Assembly: GCF_000015285.1 (NCBI RefSeq)
Contig: NC_008709.1
Coordinates: 2,418,001-2,482,000, forward strand
Reading direction: 5' to 3'
Origin: Psychromonas ingrahamii 37
GTDB taxonomy: Bacteria > Pseudomonadota > Gammaproteobacteria > Enterobacterales > Psychromonadaceae
Length of the DNA: 64,000 nucleotides
Position numbers and translations under genes: made by a program. This document shows, in pieces, positions 27,191 to 37,102 of this stretch. The notes below the pieces were generated by a model that was not told where the DNA came from, did no database searches, and worked only from the letters and a program-made list of their open reading frames with translations. Each line of letters opens with the position of its first letter. Within the stretch, counting starts at the first letter, position 1.

Positions 27191-28098
27191 TATTTTTCTC
27201 TCCTTAGCATACGCCATAAGAAATATGCGATATAAACATCCATGATTAAGAACAGCACGACGGATACCGCAGCACCGTAACCCATGCGATAGTTAAAGAT
27301 AGATTCTTCATACATTTGATAGGCAAGCACTGACGAACTACCCCATGGGCCGCCCGCAGTCATCGTTGCCACAAGGTCAAATGAACGTAAAGCACCAATA
27401 ATAGTCACCACAATCGCAATAAAGGTTGCGGGTCTTAGTTGGGGCAGCACTACATACCAGAGCATTTTTAATCTTTTAGCGCCATCTAAACGTGCGGCTT
27501 CTAATTGTTCTGCATCAAGATTATTAAGCCCGGTCATATAAAGAATCATGCAGTACGCTATCTGCGGCCAAAGACCCGCAGCAATGATCCCGAAAGTGAC
27601 ATAATCCTCGTTCGCCAGAATGGCTACTGGCTCAAAACCCAATGCGCCTATGGCAATATTAAACAGGCCAAAACTAGGGTCATAAAACCATGCAAACACT
27701 AAACCGACCACCACTTGGGAGATAACAAAAGGAAAGAAAAACAGGGATTTTACAATCCGAATGCCCTTAACTTGTTGATTTAGGAAAAGTGCAATTAGCA
27801 GACCAAGGGGCGGCGCAAGCATATAGAAAATTAACCATAATAAGTTATTTTTCAAAGAGGTATAAAAAGCGTCCGAATCAAATAGTTCAACATAGTTGCC
27901 AAAACCGACCCAGGTTTTTTCTCCCATACCATCCCAGTTGTAAAAGCTTAACGAGATACTGGATAAGATGGGATATAACACATAAACAGAAAAAATTATC
28001 ATTGCCGGGGCTAAAAACAGCCATGGAGATAATTTCGCACTAATTCGCCTTTTTTTTCTAACCGAAGGCAATCGGCTTTTTGGGTACGTTGTTTTCAC
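27190..28098 (-). CDS. sugar ABC transporter permease, MalF type
   Basis: About 302 residues of the partner permease: a basic N-terminus, six predicted helices from LSPWLFLAPAMIIFSVYVLYP onward, and the EAA loop EQLEAARLDGAKRLKMLWYV. I start it at the GTG at 28098, six bases after a GGTGGAG site. The open frame extends to an ATG at 28158 whose extra N-terminus shows no conserved feature. It is the first gene of the minus-strand transporter operon. Its promoter faces the divergent ATPase gene across a region with repressor-like palindromes. Confidence 0.88.
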   Translation of the reverse strand: MKTTYPKSRLPSVRKKRRISAKLSPWLFLAPAMIIFSVYVLYPILSSISLSFYNWDGMGEKTWVGFGNYVELFDSDAFYTSLKNNLLWLIFYMLAPPLGLLIALFLNQQVKGIRIVKSLFFFPFVISQVVVGLVFAWFYDPSFGLFNIAIGALGFEPVAILANEDYVTFGIIAAGLWPQIAYCMILYMTGLNNLDAEQLEAARLDGAKRLKMLWYVVLPQLRPATFIAIVVTIIGALRSFDLVATMTAGGPWGSSSVLAYQMYEESIFNYRMGYGAAVSVVLFLIMDVYIAYFLWRMLRREK

Positions 28099-28257
28099 TG
28101 AACACTCCACCTTTCCGAGTTTCGAGACTTGCACAATTATCATCATCTTTGTGATCAATATTTACATAGAAATCAAGTTCAATTTTTATGAAAGCTCACA
28201 ACAAACACGATGGATTAAAGATAGTAAAACCTAATCAAACCTTTACACCAGTACATG

Positions 28258-28273
28258 ATGTTTCTGAAAACAT
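28258..28273. promoter_or_regulatory. candidate LacI-type operator (transporter intergenic region)
   Basis: ATGTTTCTGAAAACAT is a near-perfect palindrome matching the consensus TGTTTnCGnAAACA seen upstream of the alpha-galactosidase. It lies between the divergent permease and ATPase genes, where one repressor could control both. The 28099-28495 gap is otherwise promoter sequence. Confidence 0.55.
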
Positions 28274-28335
28274 GGCTGTAAAGGCAGTGCAATCAATATA
28301 AAGCAATTGGATATGGCATTAATACTGGCTAGGTA

Positions 28336-28350
28336 TGATTTCGCAAACAA
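28336..28350. promoter_or_regulatory. second candidate operator, ATPase side
   Basis: TGATTTCGCAAACAA matches the right half of TGTTTTCGCAAACA at 32520, with the left half weaker. Spacing to the first site is about 78 bases, compatible with looping or with separate control of the two promoters. Confidence 0.4.
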
Positions 28351-28495
28351 TGTCACAAAATGACTCCTAAACATTCCATAAACATGATATAGATCAACAA
28401 ATGAATATTATTGACTAACAAATTTTAACAAAAAGCATATCTTGAGAACCACATTAGATACCAGTATATAAATTATCCATAAAAAGGAGCTTGTA

Positions 28496-29581
28496 ATGGA
28501 AGACATTACACTTAAGAAGGTCATTAAACGTTTTGACGATGTGCAAACTATCCATGGTATTGATTTAGAAATAAGTCATGGTGAATTTGTGGTCTTTGTT
28601 GGACCCTCTGGTTGCGGTAAATCAACCTTACTGCGACTGATCGCCGGCCTTGAAGATATTACAGAAGGTGAAATTTATATTGGCGGCAAACTGGTCAACG
28701 ATATTGATCCCGCTGAGCGTGGTGTCGCCATGGTATTCCAATCCTATGCCCTTTACCCGCATATGACGGTTGAAGAAAATATGGGCTTCGGCTTAAAAAT
28801 GAACGGCCACACTAAAGAAACAATTTCTAAACAAGTCAACCTTGCGGCAAAGACATTACAGCTTGATGCACACCTTAAACGTAAACCAAAAGAGCTTTCC
28901 GGGGGACAGCGTCAACGTGTCGCCATTGGCCGTGCTATTGTTCGAGATCCTAAGGTATTCCTGTTTGATGAACCACTGTCTAACCTGGATGCTGAACTTC
29001 GTGTGGAAATGCGTTTGCAGATAGCCAAACTTCACCAAGAGCTGAAAAACACCATGGTTTACGTGACCCATGATCAAGTGGAAGCAATGACACTGGCAGA
29101 CAAAATTGTGGTACTGCGTGAAGGTCGCATCGAACAAGTAGGCTCGCCATTACAGCTTTATCATAAACCAGTAAACGAATTTGTTGCAGGGTTTATCGGT
29201 TCTCCGAAGATGAACTTTATTCCAACAACGGTCACAGCCACATCTGATGATAGCATCACCTTGACCACCCCGGATAATCAGAAATTAATTATTCCTACAC
29301 CGAAAACAGGTATAAATATTGGTGATCCCCTGACCTTTGGTATTCGACCTGAGCATCTGCTTATTCATGGGGAAGCCGAAATTAAGCTAACATTCAACAG
29401 TGAAGTCGTTGAGCGTTTGGGTAACAGCACCTATATGTATGGCCAATCTTCAGGCGTTGATGTCTTTACCGTGCACCTTCCTGGCGATCAAGAAGTTAAA
29501 AAATTCCAAACGCTGCAACTTAGCTGTACGAGCGACAATATTCATCTGTTTGACGGGAAAGGTATCTGTATCACGAGCTAA
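28496..29581 (+). CDS. sugar ABC transporter ATPase (MalK/UgpC/MsiK family)
   Basis: 361 residues, the usual length of MalK-type ATPases. Walker A GPSGCGKST at about 37-45, Q-loop VFQSYALYPHMTV, signature LSGGQRQRVAIGRAI near 132, Walker B VFLFDEP near 155, and a switch His in VTHDQ. A C-terminal TOBE domain follows (about 235-360). It is divergent from the permease operon, with likely shared operators. MalK proteins of this group often energise several importers, so it may serve more than the adjacent permeases. AAGGAG precedes the ATG. Confidence 0.93.
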   Translation: MEDITLKKVIKRFDDVQTIHGIDLEISHGEFVVFVGPSGCGKSTLLRLIAGLEDITEGEIYIGGKLVNDIDPAERGVAMVFQSYALYPHMTVEENMGFGLKMNGHTKETISKQVNLAAKTLQLDAHLKRKPKELSGGQRQRVAIGRAIVRDPKVFLFDEPLSNLDAELRVEMRLQIAKLHQELKNTMVYVTHDQVEAMTLADKIVVLREGRIEQVGSPLQLYHKPVNEFVAGFIGSPKMNFIPTTVTATSDDSITLTTPDNQKLIIPTPKTGINIGDPLTFGIRPEHLLIHGEAEIKLTFNSEVVERLGNSTYMYGQSSGVDVFTVHLPGDQEVKKFQTLQLSCTSDNIHLFDGKGICITS

Positions 29582-29862
29582 GCTTATCAGAAAGAATTAA
29601 CTGCTTTATTTTAGCAATGTTAAGACGGGTTTTTATGTTTGAGCGAATTTTCAGAAGGTTCACTTTTTTGTTGTAAAATTGTCTTAATCTAATGGTTATA
29701 ACAATACTGCTTTAGCAGTTACTGCCCTATTTTTTAATATAAAGTGTTGTTTAATAAAAGGTGATAATTGAAAGAATGTCACCTTTGACAATCGCTAAAC
29801 AAGATTCAATATAAAGCAGAGCCGAATATCTACATTTTATTAAACGACAGAAGAGATAACAT

Positions 29863-30369
29863 ATGCGAAATAACCTTTCAGACTCAAAAATGGCCGCAGA
29901 GCTTATCACTGCGCTTGGTGGTGAGCAAAATATCGAACAACTCGATGCCTGTCTAACGCGTCTAAGAATTTCCGTTAAAGAAACAAAAAAGGTAGATCAA
30001 GCTCATCTGAAAGAACTAGGCGCGCTGGGGGTTGTGATCATTGGCAATATTATTCAAGTATTATTAGGCACTAAGTCCGACGATTATAGACAAGAGATGC
30101 AAAATTGGATGGATGCTAATCCAAAAATGGGGATTGGCGGTGATTTAGTGGGCGCATTTGGGGGTAAAGAAAATATCCTGGCACTGGATGCATGCCTAAC
30201 GCGTCTCAGAGTGTTGGTTAAAAAAATAAAAGATGTAGATCAAGTGAAGTTAAAAGAACTGGGTGCTAATGGTGTGGTTGTTCAGAGTGCAGATAAAAAA
30301 ATTCAAGTAATTTTTGGCAGAGAATCGAATGATCTTAAAGAAGCAATGAAAGATTGGATCAGGCAATAA
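29863..30369 (+). CDS. orphan protein of two tandem PTS EIIB (glucose-type) domains
   Basis: 168 residues forming two complete copies of the PtsG/NagE-type EIIB domain, about 10-85 and 92-168. Each carries the phosphorylation motif LDACLTRLR with its cysteine, followed by VDQxxLKELGAxGVV and a closing ixxIxGxxSDD-like strand. No EIIC, EIIA or HPr gene is near, and the protein has no membrane segment, so it cannot transport by itself. It probably accepts phosphate from general PTS proteins and passes or senses it. The location between the galactoside ATPase and the LacI-type repressor suggests a regulatory link, which is inference. A free-standing double EIIB is unusual. Confidence 0.85.
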   Translation: MRNNLSDSKMAAELITALGGEQNIEQLDACLTRLRISVKETKKVDQAHLKELGALGVVIIGNIIQVLLGTKSDDYRQEMQNWMDANPKMGIGGDLVGAFGGKENILALDACLTRLRVLVKKIKDVDQVKLKELGANGVVVQSADKKIQVIFGRESNDLKEAMKDWIRQ

Positions 30370-30399
30370 TTATTAAGTTAAGCTGAGAAACCCTTGCAA

Positions 30400-30442
30400 A
30401 AAAATGAGAGAATAGCAGCTATGCTGTTAGCCTCTCATTTTA
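30400..30442 (+). terminator. terminator after the EIIB gene
   Basis: AAAATGAGAG (30401-30410) pairs with CTCTCATTTT (30432-30441), with an inner AGCAG/CTGTT pairing. It lies 32 bases after the stop. The rest of the gap to 30810 shows no gene. Confidence 0.6.
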
Positions 30443-30810
30443 TACCCACTTCAATCCTTCATTTATTGATTGCCCTGCAATATTTTAACTGCATTACATT
30501 ACTCTGTTAAAAATTCTTTGATTCGTATCATTACACCATCGTATAAAGCTATCGATGATCAACTTCTTTATTGGATTGTTTATACCAATATGTGCTTCGC
30601 ATATTGTTAAGCAAAGCTGCTCAATTAAAACCGGATAAACCTAAAGTAATACTGCTGAAAATGTAAGAAAGCGCTGTTAATCTAAACAGCCCAACTACTT
30701 TTAATGGGTTATTTCAATAGCGACGCCGATGTTATAAAAGTAAAAGGGCTTGCAGATGAGTAGCCTAATGGCGACTCAATCCGCTTTATTTTTTGTTTGA
30801 CTCATACAGG

Positions 30811-31881
30811 TTATTCAATAAGTAACTTTTCAATTTGCTTAAGCAGCACCTTAATTTTTTGCTCATTAGCCTGCGGGGGTCGATAAGCTTGCGTACTTTT
30901 TCGCTCAATCAACTCGGTCACAATAGACTCATGCCGGTAGGATTTTTTTGCTTTATCCGCCACGCTAAAGGCAAGTAAAACAGCGCGTTCGCCAATGGTT
31001 AAAAAGTCCTGCTTAATAGTGGTCAATGGTGGCGTGAAATAAGCGCTATCGACAGTATCATCGAAACCAATAACGGATACTTGCTGGGGTACGCTTAAAT
31101 TAAATTCACTTAATGCCCTTAGTACACCCAGCGCCATTTGGTCATTGGCCACCAGCACACCGTCGAAATCGTGACCGTCGCTGAGCGCTTGACGCATGCA
31201 CCGATAACCGCTGCTAGCTCGCCAGTCTCCTTCAAACTGATTAATAATTTTGCTGTCCGCATCCTCTTTTAAAACATCTAACCAGCCCTGCAGGCGAAGT
31301 CGCGATGCACTGGAGCCCTGAGGACCGTTAATGAATAATAGGCGTTTTCGGCACAACGATAGCATCAATTCAGCCGCTATTTTTGCACCATTATAGCTAG
31401 CGCCTGATACCGAGTTGACCTGGCTGTCTGGTGGCACATCAATAAACACAAAATGAATACTCGAATACTGCACAACCAACATTTCAGCATTATCACTGCT
31501 CAGTGGAATATTCATAATAATAAATTCCACACGTTGCGCTTTGAGATCATCGACTGCTGTCGTTATTTTATCAATAGCAGGATCAGCAATAACGGATAAG
31601 GAAGTACCGTAACCCAGATTTTTTGCCTGCTTACGCACACCATTGGCAAGCAATGATGCGCCATGTAACAAAATATCCAGGGTCACGAGACCAATCATTT
31701 TTGACTTTGCCCGCCCTAATATTTGCGCACCTTTATTAGGGATATATCCCAATTGTTTAATAGCCGCATTAACTTTCTCTCTGGTTTCAGGGGCAACGTT
31801 CAGCGAACCGTTGGTAACACGCGAAACAGTTTGCGTTGATACGTTAGCCAGCTCAGCTACGTCCTTAAATGTCACATTCAT
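30811..31881 (-). CDS. LacI-type transcriptional repressor of the galactoside cluster
   Basis: 356 residues. The N-terminal LacI helix-turn-helix (TFKDVAELANVSTQTVSRV, residues about 4-22) is followed by the hinge NKGAQILGRAKS and a periplasmic-binding-protein-like effector domain. The similarity to E. coli LacI is unusually direct: QLGYIPN, RLRLQGW, an EGDW stretch, VANDQMALGVLRAL and PPLTTIKQDF are all shared. GGAGG lies just upstream of the ATG. It sits between the ABC transporter genes and the alpha-galactosidase-gal-lac genes, convergent to the former and divergent from the latter. The TGTTTnCGnAAACA palindromes in both promoter regions are its likely binding sites. Confidence 0.9.
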   Translation of the reverse strand: MNVTFKDVAELANVSTQTVSRVTNGSLNVAPETREKVNAAIKQLGYIPNKGAQILGRAKSKMIGLVTLDILLHGASLLANGVRKQAKNLGYGTSLSVIADPAIDKITTAVDDLKAQRVEFIIMNIPLSSDNAEMLVVQYSSIHFVFIDVPPDSQVNSVSGASYNGAKIAAELMLSLCRKRLLFINGPQGSSASRLRLQGWLDVLKEDADSKIINQFEGDWRASSGYRCMRQALSDGHDFDGVLVANDQMALGVLRALSEFNLSVPQQVSVIGFDDTVDSAYFTPPLTTIKQDFLTIGERAVLLAFSVADKAKKSYRHESIVTELIERKSTQAYRPPQANEQKIKVLLKQIEKLLIE

Positions 31882-32398
31882 TATCTGCCTCCAACCCTCT
31901 TAAAATCATGAAAAATTATAATATTGATCCCTGCTCGAGACGAGCACTTAACACTGTATTGCTTGCAATTATAGCGTTCCTTATACACCAATAAACAATC
32001 GATAATCTTTATTTTTCTCTTTTTATTATGCAAAAAAAGATGAAGGAATTGTATAAAGACTCAAGCGATAACGACCTGACCGAGATCGGATCAACAGGGT
32101 CTGTTCTCGATCTGCAATCAGCACTCATTTTGTATCTCCAAAAATGGTAACGGAGAAAAATCAATGAGGTTGGCAATCTAAATAAATAGGCAGCCCAATG
32201 ACTTTTAACTAAGTTAAGTGCTCGCATTTTTTTGCTATTAGTGTTCTGAATATCATGGGTAAAGAACGGCTTATTTGATGATACCTTTTCTGGTTAATTG
32301 ATAAGTATCATTGAGTTGCCAGATGTAAAATCCACCAGCCTAAAACCCTTTTTACGTCCACTTGACTATACACTTTAAAGGCAGATATTCTGGAAAAT
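31882..32398. other. regulatory intergenic region between repressor and alpha-galactosidase
   Basis: About 500 bases with no supported gene; two reverse-strand open frames here have no ribosome sites and no recognisable product. It must contain the repressor promoter and upstream parts of the alpha-galactosidase promoter. Confidence 0.45.
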
Positions 32399-32413
32399 AT
32401 GTTTCCGAAAACA
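32399..32413. promoter_or_regulatory. candidate operator 1 upstream of alpha-galactosidase
   Basis: ATGTTTCCGAAAACA, a palindrome around CCG/CGA, lies about 140 bases before the start codon. Same consensus as the site at 32520 and those at 28.3 kb. Confidence 0.55.
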
Positions 32414-32519
32414 AAAAAAATGACGTAGCGCACAAAAAATAAAATTATACTTGATCTATAACACATTTTTTGGCGCATTAATTGTTTAAAAAAGGCAGTA
32501 CGTGCCAATATCACCAAAT

Positions 32520-32534
32520 ATGTTTTCGCAAACA
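32520..32534. promoter_or_regulatory. candidate operator 2, next to the alpha-galactosidase ribosome site
   Basis: ATGTTTTCGCAAACA ends 18 bases before the ATG at 32553, so a bound repressor would cover the start of the transcript or block elongation. The 121-base spacing to operator 1 is close to the distances used for LacI-type looping. Confidence 0.6.
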
Positions 32535-32552
32535 AAAAACCTAGAGGATCAA

Positions 32553-34655
32553 ATGAAAAATATCATTCATCTTACCAGCAAAAACTGCAGCTTGATCATC
32601 AAGGTTGAAACTACCCCTGAAATTCTTCATTGGGGGCCAAAAATAAATCAGATTGATCCCGATATTCTGCTCGCTACCGAGCGGCCTATTCCCCAAGCGC
32701 GCCTTGATGTTGATGTGCCGCTTTCTTTATGTCCTGAGTTAGGCAGTGGTCATTTTAATGCACCCGGTCTGGAAGGTCATCGTGAAAGTTTTGATTGGGC
32801 CCCTGTTTTTGAAGTATTTGATCAGGATTTGGCAGCGCAGTCTGTCGTCTTTAAACTGCAGGATAAGGTTGCCAAACTGCAGTTAGAGATTGAAATAAAA
32901 CTGGATTTTGAAAGTGATGTTATCCAAAAACGTATTAAAGTTATTAACACCGGTGAGACTAAATATTCTTTAACCAAGCTTTCTTCTACCCTGCCCCTGC
33001 CAAACCATGCTAATGAACTGATGTCTTTCCACGGTCGTTGGAGTCGTGAATTCCAAACCCATCGTCAACGTTTCGCGCACGGTGGTTTTATGCAGGAAAA
33101 CCGTCGTGGTCGAACTTCTCACGAAAATTTTCCTGGTCTATTTGTCGGCAGCGATCATTTTAATGAACAAAATGGTCAAGTTTGGGGCTTTCATTTAGGT
33201 TGGAGTGGTAACCATCAACTGCGTGCGGATGTAAGAAGTGACGGTCGCCGTTTTGTGCAGGCGGGTGAATTATTACTCTCTGGAGAAGTTGTTTTAGGGG
33301 CATTAGAAAGTTATAGCACCCCCTGGTTATACGCAACTTACAGTGCAGCGGGTCTTAACGGTATTTCTGAGCACTTCCACCGTTTTGTGCGTGATAATAT
33401 TATTAAATTCCCAGAGGATAAACCCCGTCCGGTGCACCTGAATACCTGGGAAGGTATCTATTTCGAGCATGATCCACAATACATTATGAAGATGGCGAAT
33501 GAAGCCGCTGTAATGGGTGTTGAACGCTTTATTATTGATGATGGCTGGTTTATTGGGCGACATGGGGAACGTGCGGCACTCGGTGATTGGTACCTTGATA
33601 AGGAAAAATATCCAAATGGTTTAGAGCCCGTTATTAAACACGTCAACGATCTGGATATGGAGTTTGGTTTGTGGGTTGAGCCGGAAATGGTCAGCGAGGA
33701 ATCAATGCTGTACCGCGCTCATCCGGATTGGGTTTTAGCGTTACAGGGTTACCATCAACCTTCTGGTCGCTGGCAATATGTGCTGGATTTACAAAATACA
33801 GCATGTTTCAACTACCTGTTTGAACGCTTAAACGATCTCTTAACACGTTACAATATCTCTTACCTAAAATGGGATATGAACCGTGAGTTAGTACAACCTG
33901 GACATCAGGGTAAACCGGCGGTCAGTGGGCAGACTAACGCCTTATACGCGTTGCTTGATAAATTATTAGCGGTCCACACGGAAGTTGAAATTGAATCCTG
34001 TTCATCGGGTGGCGGACGCATTGACTTTGAAATTCTCAAACGTACTCATCGTTTCTGGCCATCGGATTGTAATGATGCGTTAGAGCGTCAAACTATCCAA
34101 CGCGGCATGAGCTACTTCTTCCCACCGGAAGTGATGGGCACCCATATCGGCCCGGAAGAAAGTCATACAACACGCCGTGTTCATCATATCAATATGCGCG
34201 GTATGACAGCATTAAGCGGGCACATGGGAGTGGAATTGGATCCTGTTAAAGTGCCGGTAGAGGAAAGACAAGCCTTTGCTAAATATATTGCACTGCATAA
34301 ACAATACCGTCACTTATTACATAGCGGTCGCAGTTTCCGTGTCGATACTGCAGATAATAGTCAAAATATTTATGGCGTCCATAATAACGATGAAATGCTA
34401 ATCACCGTCTGTCAATTAACCATGCCCGATTATGCACTGCCGTCACCACTGCGCATTAGCTGCATCGACACAACGGCTCAATATCAAGTTAACTTAGTTG
34501 AGACCCCTGAAAACAGCTTCCAATTAATGAAGCAACGCCCTAAATGGTTAGATAAAACCCTTACTTTAAGCGGTGAAAGCCTGAAAGAAATCGGGCTGAG
34601 CTTGCCTATTCTTGATCCGGAATCAGCGCTTATGCTGCACTTGAAAAAACGATAA
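32553..34655 (+). CDS. alpha-galactosidase, glycoside hydrolase family 36
   Basis: About 700 residues. It releases galactose from melibiose, raffinose and related alpha-galactosides, presumably in the cytosol since no signal peptide is present. The nucleophile lies in SYLKWDMNRE (Asp near residue 435), the substrate-binding ESCSSGGGRIDFE follows, and the acid/base Asp is in WPSDCNDALERQ. An N-terminal beta-rich domain (about 1-280) and the MWxE-type NTWEGIYFEHD are typical of full-length GH36 enzymes. I start at the ATG at 32553, after GAGGAT; the frame is open from 32502 but that part carries operator 2. It leads the galactose genes. Confidence 0.93.
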   Translation: MKNIIHLTSKNCSLIIKVETTPEILHWGPKINQIDPDILLATERPIPQARLDVDVPLSLCPELGSGHFNAPGLEGHRESFDWAPVFEVFDQDLAAQSVVFKLQDKVAKLQLEIEIKLDFESDVIQKRIKVINTGETKYSLTKLSSTLPLPNHANELMSFHGRWSREFQTHRQRFAHGGFMQENRRGRTSHENFPGLFVGSDHFNEQNGQVWGFHLGWSGNHQLRADVRSDGRRFVQAGELLLSGEVVLGALESYSTPWLYATYSAAGLNGISEHFHRFVRDNIIKFPEDKPRPVHLNTWEGIYFEHDPQYIMKMANEAAVMGVERFIIDDGWFIGRHGERAALGDWYLDKEKYPNGLEPVIKHVNDLDMEFGLWVEPEMVSEESMLYRAHPDWVLALQGYHQPSGRWQYVLDLQNTACFNYLFERLNDLLTRYNISYLKWDMNRELVQPGHQGKPAVSGQTNALYALLDKLLAVHTEVEIESCSSGGGRIDFEILKRTHRFWPSDCNDALERQTIQRGMSYFFPPEVMGTHIGPEESHTTRRVHHINMRGMTALSGHMGVELDPVKVPVEERQAFAKYIALHKQYRHLLHSGRSFRVDTADNSQNIYGVHNNDEMLITVCQLTMPDYALPSPLRISCIDTTAQYQVNLVETPENSFQLMKQRPKWLDKTLTLSGESLKEIGLSLPILDPESALMLHLKKR

Positions 34656-34668
34656 AGCATTTATTGCC

Positions 34669-34696
34669 GGCTGCCTGATGGGGTAGCCATTTTTTA
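34669..34696 (+). terminator. rho-independent terminator after alpha-galactosidase
   Basis: GGCTGCC pairs with GGTAGCC (one G-U pair), followed by ATTTTTTATT. It lies 14 bases after the stop codon and separates the gene from galE. Confidence 0.65.
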
Positions 34697-34891
34697 TTGG
34701 TCTATTTTGACTATTGTGTTCGTAGCTTATATGCCTAATTTGTTGCTGCATTTTGACTCGCTAACGGGGTAACCTGCAACAATTAGTCCCATTAATATGC
34801 AAGGAATAGTCACCACCCTTATGGTCAGTAAACGCAATAACAGCGGTTTTCCTGCCGTATTTATAACCACCCACATTTGGGAGAATGTAGT

Positions 34892-35911
34892 ATGAAAGTA
34901 TTAGTGACAGGGGGAATGGGTTACATAGGGAGCTTGACCTGCATACAAATGATTGAAGCCGGTATCGAGCCTATTATTGTCGATAATTTAAGCAACAGTA
35001 AATTGACTGTATTAGATCGTATTGAAGCGTTAACGCAGATTCGCCCTCTTTTTTACCCAGGTGATGTTCGTGATCAGCATCTATTAGATCGTATTTTCAG
35101 CGAACACGATGTTGACTCGGTTATTCACTTTGCCGGGCTCAAATCCGTCGGTGAATCGGTACAGAAACCACTCGAGTACTATGATAACAATGTGAATGGA
35201 TCGCTGGTGCTGGCTGGTGCGATGCGTAAAGCCTGTGTGAAAAGTTTAGTCTTTAGCTCATCAGCAACCGTTTATGGCGATCCGGCGGTCGTGCCGATCA
35301 CTGAAAGCTCACCAACGGGTGCGACCACAAATCCCTACGGCCGCAGTAAATATATTGTTGAACAGTGCCTGTCTGACTTGTTTGCCGCAGAGCCCGATTG
35401 GAGCATTACCTTATTGCGTTATTTTAATCCTGTCGGCGCCCACCCATCGGGCACTATGGGTGAAGATCCAGAAGGGATTCCAAATAACTTAATGCCCTTT
35501 ATTGCACAAGTTGCCGTTGGACGTCGTAAATCCTTAGCCGTCTTTGGTGATGATTACCCAACAGCAGATGGTACGGGTGTACGCGATTATATCCACGTCA
35601 TGGATCTGGCAGACGGACATATTGCAGCACTTAAAGCCGTGGGCAAAAAAGCAGGCTTACATATTTACAATTTAGGCACAGGCAAAGGCAGCAGTGTTCT
35701 AGAAATGATCGATGCCTTTTCTAAGGCCTGCGGTAAACCTGTCGCTTATAATATTTTCCCGCGACGCGCCGGTGATATTGCGCAGTGCTGTGCTGATCCC
35801 CAAAAAGCACAAAAAGAGCTGGGCTGGAAGGCAAACCGCACAATCATGGAGATGACCAAAGATACCTGGCACTGGCAATCGAAGAATCCACAGGGTTACT
35901 CAAAAGCTTAA
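34892..35911 (+). CDS. galE: UDP-glucose 4-epimerase
   Basis: Leloir-pathway epimerase interconverting UDP-galactose and UDP-glucose. 339 residues from the ATG at 34892 (GGGAG upstream). The NAD-binding VTGGMGYIGSLTC is at the start, the catalytic Ser is in FSSSATVYG, and the catalytic Tyr/Lys is in NPYGRSKYIVE. RDYIHVMDLADGH and a C-terminal AGDIAQCCADP are also present. First gene of galE-T-K-M. Confidence 0.96.
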   Translation: MKVLVTGGMGYIGSLTCIQMIEAGIEPIIVDNLSNSKLTVLDRIEALTQIRPLFYPGDVRDQHLLDRIFSEHDVDSVIHFAGLKSVGESVQKPLEYYDNNVNGSLVLAGAMRKACVKSLVFSSSATVYGDPAVVPITESSPTGATTNPYGRSKYIVEQCLSDLFAAEPDWSITLLRYFNPVGAHPSGTMGEDPEGIPNNLMPFIAQVAVGRRKSLAVFGDDYPTADGTGVRDYIHVMDLADGHIAALKAVGKKAGLHIYNLGTGKGSSVLEMIDAFSKACGKPVAYNIFPRRAGDIAQCCADPQKAQKELGWKANRTIMEMTKDTWHWQSKNPQGYSKA

Positions 35912-35996
35912 CCCTTACTGGCCATTATTTTTACCTGCTATAAATATTCCCCACCCGCAATATTAGCGAGTGGTGCAGCATACAGAAGAGGACACT

Positions 35997-37049
35997 ATGA
36001 CAACCATCGCTTTCAACCCAATAGACCACCCGCACCGTCGTTATAATCCACTGACGGGGCAATGGATATTAGTCTCTCCGCACCGCGCAAAACGCCCCTG
36101 GAGTGGTCAAGATGAAGCACCTGCAACTGCAACATTAGCAAGTTACGATAAAGACTGTTTTTTATGTCCCACCAATGAACGCATTTCCGGTGATAAAAAT
36201 CCGGATTACGTTGGCACTTATGTTTTTAACAATGACTTCGCGGCGTTAATGCCTGACAGCCCGAATGCACCTGTTTCTGCAAATCCATTGTTTAAAACGC
36301 AAGGCGTACGCGGGTTAAGTCGCGTTATCTGTTTTTCACCAGATCACAGTAAAACACTCCCTGAGCTGCCGGTGAATAAAATCCGCAAGGTTATCGATAC
36401 CTGGAACGAGCAGATTGAAGAATTGGGTAAAGATTATTTATGGGTACAAGCGTTTGAAAATAAAGGCGCGGCCATGGGTTGCTCACAGCCACATCCGCAC
36501 GGACAAATATGGGCAAATAGCTTTTTACCCAATGAAATTGAACGTAAAGAAACCTTATTAAAAGCTTACTCTGAAGAACATGGATCAAACCTGTTAATGG
36601 ATTATGTGCAAGCCGAGTTACAGGATGGTGAACGCACCGTGGTTGAAACCGAGCATTGGCTGGCGGTTGTTCCTTACTGGGCGGCATGGCCCTTTGAAAC
36701 TATGTTGTTACCAAAAACACCTATTCGCCGCATGAGTGAATTAACCAATCCACAGCGCGATGATTTAGCACTGGCCATTAAAAAGCTGACCAGCCGTTAC
36801 GATAATTTATTCCAATGCTCATTCCCCTATTCAATGGGCTGGCACTATGCGCCGTTTTTTGAAGCTGGCACAAATATCGACCATTGGCAGCTGCACGCCC
36901 TGTTTTACCCACCGTTATTGCGTTCAGCAAGCGTCCGTAAATTTATGGTCGGTTATGAAATGTTGGCCGAAAGTCAGCGTGATTTAACCGCTGAACAGGC
37001 GGCTCAAAAATTACGTGATGTAAGTGATATTCATTACCTGGAAAGTTAG
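35997..37049 (+). CDS. galT: galactose-1-phosphate uridylyltransferase
   Basis: Transfers UMP from UDP-glucose to galactose-1-phosphate. 350 residues from the ATG at 35997, preceded by AGAGGA; the frame runs back to 35970 without a better site. The active-site [12 protein letters not shown] holds the uridylylated histidine near residue 165, and the zinc-binding [12 protein letters not shown] is near residue 50. An [21 protein letters not shown]-terminus is diagnostic. Confidence 0.96.
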   Translation: MTTIAFNPIDHPHRRYNPLTGQWILVSPHRAKRPWSGQDEAPATATLASYDKDCFLCPTNERISGDKNPDYVGTYVFNNDFAALMPDSPNAPVSANPLFKTQGVRGLSRVICFSPDHSKTLPELPVNKIRKVIDTWNEQIEELGKDYLWVQAFENKGAAMGCSQPHPHGQIWANSFLPNEIERKETLLKAYSEEHGSNLLMDYVQAELQDGERTVVETEHWLAVVPYWAAWPFETMLLPKTPIRRMSELTNPQRDDLALAIKKLTSRYDNLFQCSFPYSMGWHYAPFFEAGTNIDHWQLHALFYPPLLRSASVRKFMVGYEMLAESQRDLTAEQAAQKLRDVSDIHYLES

Positions 37050-37102
37050 TACAAAAATAATAACAAAAAACGTGTTTTTGAAGCCTTTATAATTGAGAGA
37101 AA

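Noticed and set aside
32009-32535. Two reverse-strand open frames between the repressor and alpha-galactosidase
   Set aside because: No ribosome sites, composition unlike neighbours, and one crosses the likely operator region.
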